Assembly: GCA_965657965.1 (NCBI GenBank)
Contig: CBFHQM010000003.1
Coordinates: 62,001 to 126,000 of the forward strand
Direction of reading: 5' to 3'
Source: UBA8752 sp965657965
GTDB lineage: Bacteria; Bacteroidota; Bacteroidia; Flavobacteriales_D; Sanyastnellaceae
Length of the DNA: 64,000 bases
The notes beneath the pieces were generated by a model, which was given only the letters and a program-made list of their open reading frames with translations, had not been told where the DNA came from and did not search any database. The position numbers and the translations under genes were made by a program. Below, in pieces: positions 47,254 to 56,201 of the stretch (positions within the stretch are counted from its first letter, which is position 1; each line of letters begins with the position of its first letter).

Positions 47254-47993
47254 CACTTCTGTGCTTTTGGAGCGGATTGGAAGTACTTCAGGTAAATGGA
47301 CATGGTCCGGTCCACCATTTCTCCCACTCCTTTCGAAGTGATGGTGCCTCCAGTAATGCCATCCACAGAATAGTCCGTTGTGGGAGCGCCACCTTTCACA
47401 ACTGCGAAATGCGGAGCCACCTTGCTGATTTTCTTGCCTTTGAATGGGGCTTGGAAGAAACCTTCTTTGATTTCTGCGCCCAGTCCTGGGGTCTCGGTCT
47501 TGTGGTCAAACACCGCACCATAAATGGTCTCCATGTCGGACTCCAAAGCCACATAGCCCCAAATGGGGCCCCACAGGCCCTTGCCCACAACGGGCACCAC
47601 AAAGAGGTCTTGCCCCTCTTTGCTACACGCAAACAAAGGGAAGGTGAGCTCACTGGCTGGAGCCTTACTGCGAAAGTCTTTTTGAACGTCGATATTGAAA
47701 GGGTCAGTAGGGTCTCCTGAATCAACGGTTCCACTCTTGCTGCTGACCTTTTGGCCATCGCTGTCGATGGAGACCCGTTCTTTCACGAAGTCCACAAACT
47801 TGGCCTCGACGGCCCCTCGCTCACTCGGTACGCCAATGGCACCGAGGATGTTCATCATTTTCTTCTCTGCAGCATTGGCCTTTTGAAGGGGCTTCAAAGA
47901 CAAGCTGGTGAAGGCCAGGATTGCCCCTACCAACACCACCATGAGGATGGCGAAGAGAAAGGTGTATCCGTTGGAGTTCTTATTGAATGCCAT
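47253..47993 (-). CDS. nqrC: Na+-translocating NADH:quinone reductase subunit C
   Basis: NqrC (246 residues) has an N-terminal membrane helix (FLFAILMVVLVGAILAFTSL) and a periplasmic FMN-binding domain. The covalent FMN attachment motif appears as DGITGGTITSKG, close to the family S/T-G-A-T-x-T pattern modified by ApbE. The GLWGPIWGYVALE block is typical. It lies between nqrB (20-base gap) and nqrD (overlap). Confidence 0.95.
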   Translation of the reverse strand: MAFNKNSNGYTFLFAILMVVLVGAILAFTSLSLKPLQKANAAEKKMMNILGAIGVPSERGAVEAKFVDFVKERVSIDSDGQKVSSKSGTVDSGDPTDPFNIDVQKDFRSKAPASELTFPLFACSKEGQDLFVVPVVGKGLWGPIWGYVALESDMETIYGAVFDHKTETPGLGAEIKEGFFQAPFKGKKISKVAPHFAVVKGGAPTTDYSVDGITGGTITSKGVGEMVDRTMSIYLKYFQSAPKAQK

Positions 47994-48013
47994 GGTTTTC
48001 GATCAATTCAAAT

Positions 48014-49267
48014 TCATGCAATGGCAGCCTGAGACAGGCGCTTCTCACGACGGCGAATGTTGCCCTCAACCACGTAGTGATCTATGGTGGGCGCCATCAC
48101 GTTCATAAAGAGAATGGCCATCATTACGCCTTCGGGATAAGCGGGGTTGAAGACCCGAATCATGATGGAAAAGAAGCCGCCAAGGAAGCCGTACACCCAC
48201 TTACCTGTGTTGGTTTGAGCAGCACTTACTGGGTCTGTGGCCATAAAGACTGCACCAAACATGAATCCACCCATCACCACTTGGTGAACCGGGCCAATGG
48301 TCATGTACGCATTCAAGCCAAGGGCGTTGAAAATGACCCCCATTACGAGACCTCCTACGATGAAACTCGAGATGATGCGCCAGCTCCCAATGCCTGTCCA
48401 AATCAGCAATGCTGCCCCAATCAACGCGGCCAGCGCGCTGGTTTCAGCCACCGATCCTGGGATGGTGCCAATGAAGCAGTTTATGAAAGAGAACATCCCT
48501 CCGTCGGCAAACATGGACATGACACCCGCACTGACTTCGCCGTTTACTGGCTGCCCTACCGTATTGGCCAATTGACCCAGAGCAGTTGCTCCTGTGTAAC
48601 CATCGGCCATTTGCAATGTGCCTGCGGCTTTCGACCCCATCACATTGTGAATCCAAATCTCACCCGACATCTGCTTCGGGTAGGCGAAGAACAAGAATGC
48701 TCGGGCGGTTAAGGCCACGTTCAAAATGTTCATGCCTGTTCCGCCAAAGACTTCTTTTGCAATCAACACCGCAAACGCTGTTGCCACGGCCACCATCCAA
48801 AGGGGTACATCTACAGGCATAATGAGGGGAATCAGCATGCCACTCACCAAGAAACCCTCGTTAATAGAGTGGCCGTTGATGCCGGCAATGATGAACTCAA
48901 TGCCGAGGCCAGTGGCATAGCTGACCACAATGAGCGGAACCACTTTGATTGCGCCAACGATGATTTTGTCAAGGAACATCGCGCTCCACGCATCAGCGGT
49001 CGTGATTTCGCCCAAGCTCAGGTAGTACTGGTGCCCGATGTTCCATGTACCAAACAAGAGCGCAGGCAACATGGCCACAATGACCAAGAACATGGTCCGC
49101 TTCAGGTCGATGCCGTCGCGAACGTGCACGCCTTTGGCCGTGGTGTGGCCCGGTGTAAAGAGAAAAGTTTCGAGGGAGTCGAATACGACCCAAAAGCGCT
49201 TGAGCTTTCCGTCGCCCGTAAAGTTGGGCTTGACGCGTTCCTCGATGAGTTTATGAAGTGCCTTCAT
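48014..49267 (-). CDS. nqrB: Na+-translocating NADH:quinone reductase subunit B
   Basis: NqrB (417 residues) is the largest membrane subunit, with about ten helices, covalent FMN, riboflavin and quinone sites. It opens with a conserved cytoplasmic N-terminus (FTPGHTTAKGVHVRDGIDLKR split across the start). The FMN threonine motif is seen in DGYTGATALGQLAN. The C-terminal part includes the FMFGAVFMATDPVSA block. It is 28 bases downstream of nqrA. Confidence 0.96.
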   Translation of the reverse strand: MKALHKLIEERVKPNFTGDGKLKRFWVVFDSLETFLFTPGHTTAKGVHVRDGIDLKRTMFLVIVAMLPALLFGTWNIGHQYYLSLGEITTADAWSAMFLDKIIVGAIKVVPLIVVSYATGLGIEFIIAGINGHSINEGFLVSGMLIPLIMPVDVPLWMVAVATAFAVLIAKEVFGGTGMNILNVALTARAFLFFAYPKQMSGEIWIHNVMGSKAAGTLQMADGYTGATALGQLANTVGQPVNGEVSAGVMSMFADGGMFSFINCFIGTIPGSVAETSALAALIGAALLIWTGIGSWRIISSFIVGGLVMGVIFNALGLNAYMTIGPVHQVVMGGFMFGAVFMATDPVSAAQTNTGKWVYGFLGGFFSIMIRVFNPAYPEGVMMAILFMNVMAPTIDHYVVEGNIRRREKRLSQAAIA

Positions 49268-49295
49268 GATGAATGTGCTTCGGATGCAATAGGGT

Positions 49296-50648
49296 TCACG
49301 CGAATTCTTCGATCATCTGATCCAAGCCTTTGCGCACGATGTCTTGGACCGCAATTTTGGATGTACAGACGTATTCACACAGGGCGAAGTCCTCAGGAGC
49401 CACTTCGTAGATCCCAAGCTTCTCCATTCGGTCGATGTCGCCGACCATAATGGATTTAATGAGCTGTACCGGGTAAATGTCAAATGGAAATACAGCGTCG
49501 TATTGGCCACTGACCACAAACGCCCGCTCTTCGCCATTGTTGTTGGTGTTCAGGTCATACTCTTTCCCCTTGGGCATGAGCCAAGTAGGGAATGATCGAG
49601 AGGCACTGAACTTGTCGAATCCGAGTCCGAGCCAGCCTTTGGTAAGGAAGAACAACGGCTCATCTCCTTCGGGCAAGCACGTCACTTGTTGGTCGAAGAA
49701 GCCAAGTGCACCCGCCTCGCCTCTTGTCGTTCCTGTTAAGGCGTTTCCAGAAATCACACGGGTGTCCTCCAACATCACACGGTCAGAAGTCAAATGAGCC
49801 ACAGGTACGCCCACAATGGTGTTGAGCAAAGCCGGCTGTGAACGGCTTCCCGTCAACGCCACAATGCGCTTGGCGGTGTATTGACCCGAAGCCAAGCCCT
49901 CCCCGATGTTGGCCACATCCTGCATGCCCACTGTCCAGACTTCCTGGCCTTTGTTCATTGGGCGCACATGGTGGATTTGGACCCCTACGTTTCCAGCAGG
50001 GTGAGGACCGTCAAACGCGGTCATGTTCGCCTCGGTGACTGCGTCAAACGTGCGGTCTCCAGCACGAACGCCCAGTTGCACCTTGCCTTCGCTCAGGAGC
50101 GCATTCAAAAAAGACAAGCCTGCACGAAACGCGTCCATTCGTCCAGCCAATACTTGGCTGGCCTCTGGGGCAAGCGGCGCTGAATCAAAGCCGCTCACAA
50201 AAATGTCGCGCGGCTGACTGTCGGGCGATGGCATCACATTGAAAGGACGCTGGCGCAGCATCGGCCAATAGCCTTGCGCCAACATGGCTTCCCTAACGTC
50301 ACTTCCCGATGCCGATCCGACATTGAGCGCAGTGTGTTGCACAGCTTCCTGCCCTTTGGCCACAACGTCCACCCTCAAAATCCTGCGCTTCTCCCCCCGC
50401 ACCGGCTCTTGAACCGTACCGGCAATGGCACTGACGAACTTAACAGATGGGTTTTTCTTGTCGGTGAACAAAACGTCACCGGCCTGGACCTCGGTTCCAG
50501 CCTTTGCAGACATTCTTGGGATCAACCCATGAAAATCAGTAGGGTGAATGGAAAACCGCTCGGGAGCGGACAATCCATGCGTTTCGCCATGGGCACCGCC
50601 TTTGAGACGGATGTCCAGGCCTTTCCGGGTTTTTACGGATGCAGGCAT
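49296..50648 (-). CDS. nqrA: Na+-translocating NADH:quinone reductase subunit A
   Basis: NqrA (450 residues) is the cytoplasmic quinone-associated subunit and first gene of the operon. Landmarks are the N-terminal KTRKGLDIRLKG, AKAGTEVQAGDVLFTDKK and RILRVDVVAKG, and a C-terminal half ending in the IAVQDIVRKGLDQMIEE segment. ATG 50648 (MPASVKTRKG) is the family-typical start, and the open frame further upstream is not used. A TACATTTG box lies 27 bases upstream. It is divergent from the T9SS plug gene. Confidence 0.96.
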   Translation of the reverse strand: MPASVKTRKGLDIRLKGGAHGETHGLSAPERFSIHPTDFHGLIPRMSAKAGTEVQAGDVLFTDKKNPSVKFVSAIAGTVQEPVRGEKRRILRVDVVAKGQEAVQHTALNVGSASGSDVREAMLAQGYWPMLRQRPFNVMPSPDSQPRDIFVSGFDSAPLAPEASQVLAGRMDAFRAGLSFLNALLSEGKVQLGVRAGDRTFDAVTEANMTAFDGPHPAGNVGVQIHHVRPMNKGQEVWTVGMQDVANIGEGLASGQYTAKRIVALTGSRSQPALLNTIVGVPVAHLTSDRVMLEDTRVISGNALTGTTRGEAGALGFFDQQVTCLPEGDEPLFFLTKGWLGLGFDKFSASRSFPTWLMPKGKEYDLNTNNNGEERAFVVSGQYDAVFPFDIYPVQLIKSIMVGDIDRMEKLGIYEVAPEDFALCEYVCTSKIAVQDIVRKGLDQMIEEFA

Positions 50649-50675
50649 GTTGATGGTACGTGCGGATTTGCGCCG

Positions 50676-50683
50676 CAAATGTA
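50676..50683 (-). promoter_or_regulatory. -7 box TACATTTG for nqr operon
   Basis: An exact TAnnTTTG match on the minus strand, 27 bases before the nqrA ATG, which leaves a short leader. No TTTG is found 20 bases further upstream. Confidence 0.45.
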
Positions 50684-50768
50684 CACCCTGAAAGCCCATC
50701 CATATCACGGTTTGGGCATGGCTGTAGCCCCATTGTTCACAAGGCGGGGTGCAGAGCCCTTCGCGGGG

Positions 50769-50776
50769 TACTTTTG
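50769..50776 (+). promoter_or_regulatory. -7 box TACTTTTG before plugD
   Basis: An exact TAnnTTTG match ending four bases before GTG 50781. It supports that non-ATG start. Confidence 0.5.
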
Positions 50777-50780
50777 GTGA

Positions 50781-52070
50781 GTGTACACGCTGTCTTTTTC
50801 TCGCCCCTCGGCCTCCCCTCTCGCAAGGTGGATGTTCCTGTTGAGTCTGGCTTACCCCGTTTTTTCCTTCGCACAAACGGTGCCCGTCGCATTCACTGCA
50901 TCGCACATTCACTCCGTTCGCCTTCATCCCGAAGGTGCACCGCTTAGCGGCCCCTTTATAGAATTGAACGGGGAGGCCCGCTTGATTTTAAAATATGACG
51001 ACCTTTCTGAAGACTGGCCTAACCACGAGTGGACCATGGTGCATTGCACCTCGGACTGGTCTGCATTCTCCGACCTTACCCATTGGGACTTCATGGAAGG
51101 CTGGCCAGACGCACTGGACAATGTTGAGAACAGTTTTGGAGGAGAAGTGCCCTACGCCCACGTGCGAAGCACCATCCCTTCAAGAGACCTACGGCCAACG
51201 CGGAGCGGCAATTACCTGCTGATCGTACACGAGGCTGGCAACCCAGACAACGTCGTTCTGATGCGTCGCTTCGTGGTCTTTGAGCGATTGGCCGATGTCA
51301 CAGTGGCGCACCGACGCCCGCTCGAAGCGGGCAAGATGGCGACCCACCAAAGGCTCGAGGCCACAGTGGAACTGCCCCCAGGACACCGTTGGAACAATCC
51401 CCTGCGAGACATTGAATTGACCGTGATTCAAAATGGAGCTTGGCCCATGGCCGCACATCATGTTGCTGCAAGCCAAGTACGCGGCGATGTGGTTGTCTTC
51501 AACCAAGATCCGGCGTTGACCTTTTCTGGAGGCGACCGCTGGAGGTCCACCGATCTAAAGTCCCTGGCCTACGTGGCACAGGGCATCGAGCGCATCGTCG
51601 ACAAAAGGCAATCCGGTCAAGCGGTCGAAGTTCGGCTCAACCGGGATGTATCTAGGCGCTTTAAAATGCTCGGCAGCCGCCCCGACCTCAAAGGCAGCTT
51701 TACCGTGTACAACGACCGATTTGACGACGTGGAATTGACTTCGGACTACCTCGATGTCCAATTCTCTTTGGACCACAAGGACTTTGGCGCAGTTCCAGAG
51801 GTTTACGTGTTTGGAGCGCTGTCCGGTTGGGCCATCGACCCCAAGTTCAAAATGACGTTTGACCCCCATCAAAACGCCTTTTTCCTCAATGCACAGCTCA
51901 AGCAAGGATGGTACGACTACCGTTACGTGGCCACCTTGCCTTCGGAACTTGACTTCTCCTTTGAGGGCGCCCATTCGGGCACAGCCAATCGCTATTACGT
52001 TTTGGTCCATGCTCCCGCCACTGATGGCACAGATCGGGTCATTGGTTTTACCGCATCTGATCGTGATTAA
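50781..52070 (+). CDS. type IX secretion system plug protein (DUF5103)
   Basis: A 429-residue exported protein of the DUF5103 / T9SS plug (PlugD) family, which closes the SprA translocon in the outer membrane. The signal peptide is ARWMFLLSLAYPVFSFAQ. The body has FIELNGEARLILKYDDL, EWTMVHCTSDW, IPSRDLRPTRSGNYLLIV, YDDRF-like YNDRFDDV and the ending CBM-like fold VYVFGALSGWAIDP. Start GTG 50781 is four bases past a -7 box. The nqrA-plugD-apaG neighbourhood is recurrent in Bacteroidota. Confidence 0.88.
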   Translation: MYTLSFSRPSASPLARWMFLLSLAYPVFSFAQTVPVAFTASHIHSVRLHPEGAPLSGPFIELNGEARLILKYDDLSEDWPNHEWTMVHCTSDWSAFSDLTHWDFMEGWPDALDNVENSFGGEVPYAHVRSTIPSRDLRPTRSGNYLLIVHEAGNPDNVVLMRRFVVFERLADVTVAHRRPLEAGKMATHQRLEATVELPPGHRWNNPLRDIELTVIQNGAWPMAAHHVAASQVRGDVVVFNQDPALTFSGGDRWRSTDLKSLAYVAQGIERIVDKRQSGQAVEVRLNRDVSRRFKMLGSRPDLKGSFTVYNDRFDDVELTSDYLDVQFSLDHKDFGAVPEVYVFGALSGWAIDPKFKMTFDPHQNAFFLNAQLKQGWYDYRYVATLPSELDFSFEGAHSGTANRYYVLVHAPATDGTDRVIGFTASDRD

Positions 52071-52080
52071 TCGATTATTA

Positions 52081-52112
52081 TTTGACTTTAAGCTATGTTT
52101 TCATTAAATTGA
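52081..52112 (+). promoter_or_regulatory. promoter for apaG: TTTG-20-TAAATTG
   Basis: TTTG at 52081-52084 and TAAATTGA at 52105-52112 are separated by 20 bases, matching the Bacteroidota -33/-7 layout with an imperfect -7. This lies just upstream of ATG 52117. Confidence 0.5.
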
Positions 52113-52116
52113 GGAC

Positions 52117-52524
52117 ATGAGCGTCAAGGTCTACCGCGCCACCACTGAGGGCATCCGCGTGCATGTACGCAGCAGATTCGAACGGGAATTTTCGCGGCCC
52201 CAAGACCGCAAATTCATTTTCTCCTATCGCATCATCATTGAGAACAGAAGCCAACAAAGCATCCAAGTCCTGAAACGAAAATGGAACATTGTGGATGCTT
52301 TAGGCCACCGTCGAAAAGTGGTGGGCAATGGCGTTGTAGGCGTTCAACCCGAAATCCTTCCCGGACGTGTTTTTGAATACGACTCCGCCTGTGATCTCGC
52401 TTGCGGAATCGGCGCCATGAGCGGCACCTATGTGGTCAAGCACAATCGCCTTTTTGGCCGCGCCCTCCCCTTTGAAGTCACCATACCGTCCTTTCAATTG
52501 GAGGCCCCATGGGCCATGAGTTGA
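52117..52524 (+). CDS. apaG: ApaG-domain protein
   Basis: ApaG (135 residues), an Fn3-like single-domain protein annotated as Co2+/Mg2+ efflux-associated. Landmarks are FIFSYRIIIENRS, VQVLKRKWNIVDALG, the GVVGVQPEILPG loop and the acidic MSGTYVVK segment. Length and start are normal. It stands between the plug gene and the SDR gene and has its own promoter-like sequence. Confidence 0.95.
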   Translation: MSVKVYRATTEGIRVHVRSRFEREFSRPQDRKFIFSYRIIIENRSQQSIQVLKRKWNIVDALGHRRKVVGNGVVGVQPEILPGRVFEYDSACDLACGIGAMSGTYVVKHNRLFGRALPFEVTIPSFQLEAPWAMS

Positions 52525-52621
52525 CCCCCCGACCAAGAACCAAAGACCACTGCCGCTTGTTTCTTACGGCCCCTTTGACACACTTTCTTTCGGCCCACTC
52601 GGACAGTGCATGGCCCAGCGG

Positions 52622-52629
52622 TACCTTCG
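52622..52629 (+). promoter_or_regulatory. near-consensus -7 box TACCTTCG
   Basis: A one-mismatch TAnnTTTG element ending four bases before ATG 52634. It supports that start over ATG 52610. Confidence 0.4.
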
Positions 52630-52633
52630 CGGA

Positions 52634-53371
52634 ATGCCGCATTCATCTCCCCATTCAAGTGTCGTTTTTCTAACCGGTGCCAGCAGCGGAATTGGAGCCG
52701 CTACAGCCAAATTATTGGTGGCCAACGGACACCGTGTATTCGCCACGGCTCGACGATTGGACCGACTCGAAACCTTGGCCAATGAGGCCAACGCTTCTGG
52801 TCCTGGTCAAATGATGGTTCGGGCTTTGGATGTGATGGACGTCGAAGCTCAACAAACTGCCGTTGCACGATGCATGGCCGAATTCGGCCGCATCGATGTC
52901 GTGATCCCCAATGCCGGTCTGGGCATCTTCAGCAACATGGAGGAAGCCGATCTTGAGGACTGGTTCACCATGGTCGACGTCAACATCAAAGGCGTGTTGG
53001 CCACCCTGCACGTCACGCTCCCCCATCTCATCGCCTCTCAAGGTTTGGTGATCAACATCGGCTCCGTGGCCTCCCGAAATGTCTTCCCTTTCAGCGGTGT
53101 TTATTGTGCCACCAAGCATGCTGTGCTTGCGTTGGGCGAGGCCATTCGTCAGGACTTGCGCACCAAAGTCGCCTCCACCACCATTTGCCCCGGCGCAGTG
53201 AACACAGACTTCATTGAGCAAACCAAGGATTCGGAATTGCTGGACCAGTACCGCCCGAATTTCAAAAAGGGCATGCGGCCAGAGTTCATTGCAGAGCAAG
53301 CGTTGTTGGCCATACAGAACCGAGGCAAAGGAATTGTGTCGGACATTACCCTGCGCCCAGACTTCCTGTAA
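52634..53371 (+). CDS. short-chain dehydrogenase/reductase
   Basis: An NAD(P)-dependent SDR of 245 residues with a Rossmann fold. The cofactor motif TGASSGIG lies near residue 15, followed by NAGLGIFSN, a catalytic serine in NIGSVAS and the YCATK (YxxxK) active site. It resembles the 3-hydroxy acid dehydrogenase YdfG group. The substrate is not known. The start at ATG 52634 is four bases after the TACCTTCG box. The glycosyltransferase start overlaps its TAA (TAATG). Confidence 0.9.
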   Translation: MPHSSPHSSVVFLTGASSGIGAATAKLLVANGHRVFATARRLDRLETLANEANASGPGQMMVRALDVMDVEAQQTAVARCMAEFGRIDVVIPNAGLGIFSNMEEADLEDWFTMVDVNIKGVLATLHVTLPHLIASQGLVINIGSVASRNVFPFSGVYCATKHAVLALGEAIRQDLRTKVASTTICPGAVNTDFIEQTKDSELLDQYRPNFKKGMRPEFIAEQALLAIQNRGKGIVSDITLRPDFL

Positions 53372-54549
53372 TGACCAACTCCCCTTCACCTTCACTTCGC
53401 TTGGTCTTTTTGTCCACTTCCATGGGATGGGGCGGACTGGAGATGAACCTATTGCGTCATGCAAGGTGGATGGCTCAGGAAGGGCATACCGTGCGCATGT
53501 TGTGCTTGGAGGACTCGCCTTTGCACCGGGCGACATTGGCCCACATTCAAAGTGAGCTGGGGCAATCCCAAAGCATCGACTGCCGGACCGTTCGCCGAGG
53601 CCTGCGCTACTTGTCTTTGGCCACAGCCGTTCACCGAGCTTCTCGCCTGGTTCGTTATCGCGCAGATTGGCTTTGGATCCGCGACCCCCGCGACTTGGAC
53701 TCTTCTGCTTTGGCACGGTGGTTCATTCGATTGATGAAAGGAAGGACCCGACTGGTTTTTCATCAAGGCATGCAAATTGCCAAGCCCAAGAAGTCGCCCT
53801 ATCACCGCTTTCGGTACGGTGCGGTTGACGCTTGGGTGGCGCCATTGAGTTGGCTCAAAACCCAAGTCAACCAGCAAACGCCCATTCGACCAAATCAAAC
53901 GCACATCATCCCGCTGGGACTGGACGACCGCTGGTTTGATGCGGAAGACTCCATTCAATTTCGCCGGCAGTGCCGCCTAGAATTGGGACTCTCTCAGGAG
54001 TCTTTTGTGATTGGCCTGATTGGAAGAATTGACCGAAAAAAGGGGCAAGCCATTTTGATTCGCGCCCTCACCGAAATGCCCCCCGACGCGCACGCGTTGA
54101 TTGTGGGCGACCCCACGCTCGATGAGATGAGCGACTACTTCGACGAGGTACGCGCCCTTGTGCGAGAGAAAGACCTTCAGTGGCGTGTGCACTTTCGTCC
54201 TTACATGACCTTTCCGCGCAACGCCTACATGGCCTCGGACGTGGTGGTGGTCTGCTCTGAGCAAGAAAGCGTTGGCACGGTCACCTTCGAGGCTATGGCC
54301 AGTCAATCGGCCATTGTGGGCACGGAATCTGGCGGCACGGCCGAGATCTTGGCCGGCGACCGCGGATGGACATTTCCAGCTGGAGACCACACCATGCTCG
54401 CCGCTCGGCTCATGGACATTCGCAACAATTCTGATTCGATTCCCATGCGCGTGGCCCAAGGCAGGAATTACATCGCCCAACATCGTCGTTCTGCCATTGT
54501 CAAAAGATGGCACGCTTTGTTGCGCGGTCAGAACAGCAGCACGGGCTAA
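53371..54549 (+). CDS. glycosyltransferase (GT4-like)
   Basis: A 392-residue GT-B glycosyltransferase. The N-terminal TSMGWGGLEMNLLRHA-type turn has the acceptor-domain glycine motif (MGWGGLEMN), and the C-terminal domain has IGLIGRIDRKKGQAILI and the EX7E donor site around EQESVGTVTFEAMASQSA. It probably acts in envelope glycan synthesis. It is coupled to the SDR by TAATG. Its TAA stop forms the first three bases of the prfC -7 box. Confidence 0.9.
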   Translation: MTNSPSPSLRLVFLSTSMGWGGLEMNLLRHARWMAQEGHTVRMLCLEDSPLHRATLAHIQSELGQSQSIDCRTVRRGLRYLSLATAVHRASRLVRYRADWLWIRDPRDLDSSALARWFIRLMKGRTRLVFHQGMQIAKPKKSPYHRFRYGAVDAWVAPLSWLKTQVNQQTPIRPNQTHIIPLGLDDRWFDAEDSIQFRRQCRLELGLSQESFVIGLIGRIDRKKGQAILIRALTEMPPDAHALIVGDPTLDEMSDYFDEVRALVREKDLQWRVHFRPYMTFPRNAYMASDVVVVCSEQESVGTVTFEAMASQSAIVGTESGGTAEILAGDRGWTFPAGDHTMLAARLMDIRNNSDSIPMRVAQGRNYIAQHRRSAIVKRWHALLRGQNSSTG

Positions 54550-54554
54550 TTTTG
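54547..54554 (+). promoter_or_regulatory. -7 box TAATTTTG before prfC
   Basis: An exact TAnnTTTG match. The first three bases are the glycosyltransferase stop codon, and it ends eight bases before ATG 54563. Confidence 0.5.
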
Positions 54555-54562
54555 CCTACCCT

Positions 54563-56161
54563 ATGGCCGAATTGACAGAAGAAATCGGACGGCGAAAGAC
54601 CTTCGCCATCATCAGCCACCCTGACGCTGGAAAAACCACCTTGACGGAGAAATTCCTGCTCTTTGGCGGTGCGATCCAGACAGCCGGTGCGGTGAAGTCC
54701 AATAAGATCACCAAAACTGCAGCCTCCGATTTCATGGAGATCGAGCGGCAACGTGGCATTTCGGTGGCCACCTCGGTCATGGCATTCGAATACCGGGACT
54801 GCCTCATCAACTTGCTTGACACGCCAGGTCACCGCGACTTTGCAGAGGACACGTACCGCACACTCACCGCTGTAGACAGCGTGATTCTGGTGATCGACTG
54901 CGTGAAAGGAGTGGAAGCTCAAACCGAACGGTTGATGGAGGTTTGCCGCATGAGGGACACCCCCGTGATCATCTTCATCAACAAGATGGACCTGGAGGGA
55001 CGCGATGGGTTTGACCTTTTGGATGAGCTGGAGGAAAAGCTCTCCATTAAAGTTCGCCCCTTGTCTTGGCCCATTAGCCAAGGCCACACTTTCCAAGGGG
55101 TTTACAACCTCTTTAATCAAACGCTCCGCCTGTTTCAGTCAGACAAACAGCGCGTGACCGAAGACCTTCTCAACATCGAGGGCATCGACGATCCACGCAT
55201 CGACGAGATGGTCGGCGAGGACCACGCCGCTGAACTCAGAGAAGATGTGGAAGTGGTCGAGGGTGTCTACGACCCTCTGGACATGGATGCCTACGCCCGC
55301 GGCGAGGTCGCTCCTGTCTTTTTCGGATCGGCGATCAACAACTTTGGCGTCCAAGAGATGCTCGATGCCTTCATCGACATCGCCCCTACCCCAAGGCCTC
55401 GGACGACTACGCAGCGCGAAGTGGATCCGCTCGAAGAAAAGTTCAGCGGTTTCGTTTTCAAGATTCACGCCAACATTGATCCCCGCCACAGAGACCGCAT
55501 TGCCTTTCTCAGGGTGTGCAGCGGCACATTCAAGCGCGGCGCTTTCTACATGCACACCCGCCTCAGAAAGAAACTCAAATTCTCCAATCCTGCCACGTTC
55601 ATGGCCTCTTCCAAATCGGTGGTGGACGAAGCTTACCCTGGAGATGTAGTGGGCTTGTACGACACAGGAAACTTCAAAATCGGCGACACATTGACCGAAG
55701 GAGAAGACTTGCAATTCCAAGGCATCCCCAGCTTTTCTCCGGAAATCTTCAAGGAGATTCGCAACGACGACCCGATGAAGTCAAAGCAGTTGGAAAAAGG
55801 TGTCCAACAGCTCACCGACGAGGGCGTGGCGCAACTCTTTGTGATGAATCCGGGCAACCGAAAAATCATCGGTACTGTAGGTGAATTGCAATTCGAAGTC
55901 ATTCAATACCGCCTAGAGCACGAATACGGAGCCAAAGCTTCTTTTGTGCCCAAGCGATACCACAAAGCCTGTTGGCTCACGGGAGACGAAGAAAAAGTCG
56001 CAGAGTTCAAAAGGCTCAAGGTCACGGAAATGGCGGTCGACAAAGACGGCAACGATGTGTACCTCTCTCCCTCTCAATTCCTCTTGGACATGGAACGTGG
56101 GAACTTCCCAGACATCACTTTCCACACCACCTCGGAATTCAAGACTGCCCAAGCGGTGTGA
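54563..56161 (+). CDS. prfC: peptide chain release factor 3
   Basis: RF3 (532 residues) is the GTPase that removes RF1/RF2 after termination. G domain motifs are HPDAGKTTL (P-loop), LLDTPGHRDF (G3) and FINKMDLEGRD (G4). The switch segment carries ERQRGISVATSV, typical of RF3 rather than EF-G. C-terminal domains II and III include FKIHANIDPRHRDR and RYHKACWLTGD. Start ATG 54563 fits the family and follows the -7 box. Confidence 0.96.
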   Translation: MAELTEEIGRRKTFAIISHPDAGKTTLTEKFLLFGGAIQTAGAVKSNKITKTAASDFMEIERQRGISVATSVMAFEYRDCLINLLDTPGHRDFAEDTYRTLTAVDSVILVIDCVKGVEAQTERLMEVCRMRDTPVIIFINKMDLEGRDGFDLLDELEEKLSIKVRPLSWPISQGHTFQGVYNLFNQTLRLFQSDKQRVTEDLLNIEGIDDPRIDEMVGEDHAAELREDVEVVEGVYDPLDMDAYARGEVAPVFFGSAINNFGVQEMLDAFIDIAPTPRPRTTTQREVDPLEEKFSGFVFKIHANIDPRHRDRIAFLRVCSGTFKRGAFYMHTRLRKKLKFSNPATFMASSKSVVDEAYPGDVVGLYDTGNFKIGDTLTEGEDLQFQGIPSFSPEIFKEIRNDDPMKSKQLEKGVQQLTDEGVAQLFVMNPGNRKIIGTVGELQFEVIQYRLEHEYGAKASFVPKRYHKACWLTGDEEKVAEFKRLKVTEMAVDKDGNDVYLSPSQFLLDMERGNFPDITFHTTSEFKTAQAV

Positions 56162-56189
56162 ATTCCGGTGTAGAGCGCGTCTCTCCGGT

Positions 56190-56197
56190 TACCTTTG
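56190..56197 (+). promoter_or_regulatory. -7 box TACCTTTG
   Basis: An exact TAnnTTTG match ending four bases before ATG 56202, 28 bases beyond the prfC stop. Confidence 0.55.
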
Positions 56198-56201
56198 GCA
56201 C

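Noticed and set aside
49296..50927. 93-residue N-terminal extension of nqrA
   Set aside because: The sequence upstream of 50648 is not NqrA-like and contains the promoter box. MPASVKTRKG is the family start.
52712..53716. Minus-strand frame spanning the SDR and glycosyltransferase
   Set aside because: It crosses two recognised genes on the other strand and shows no family signature.
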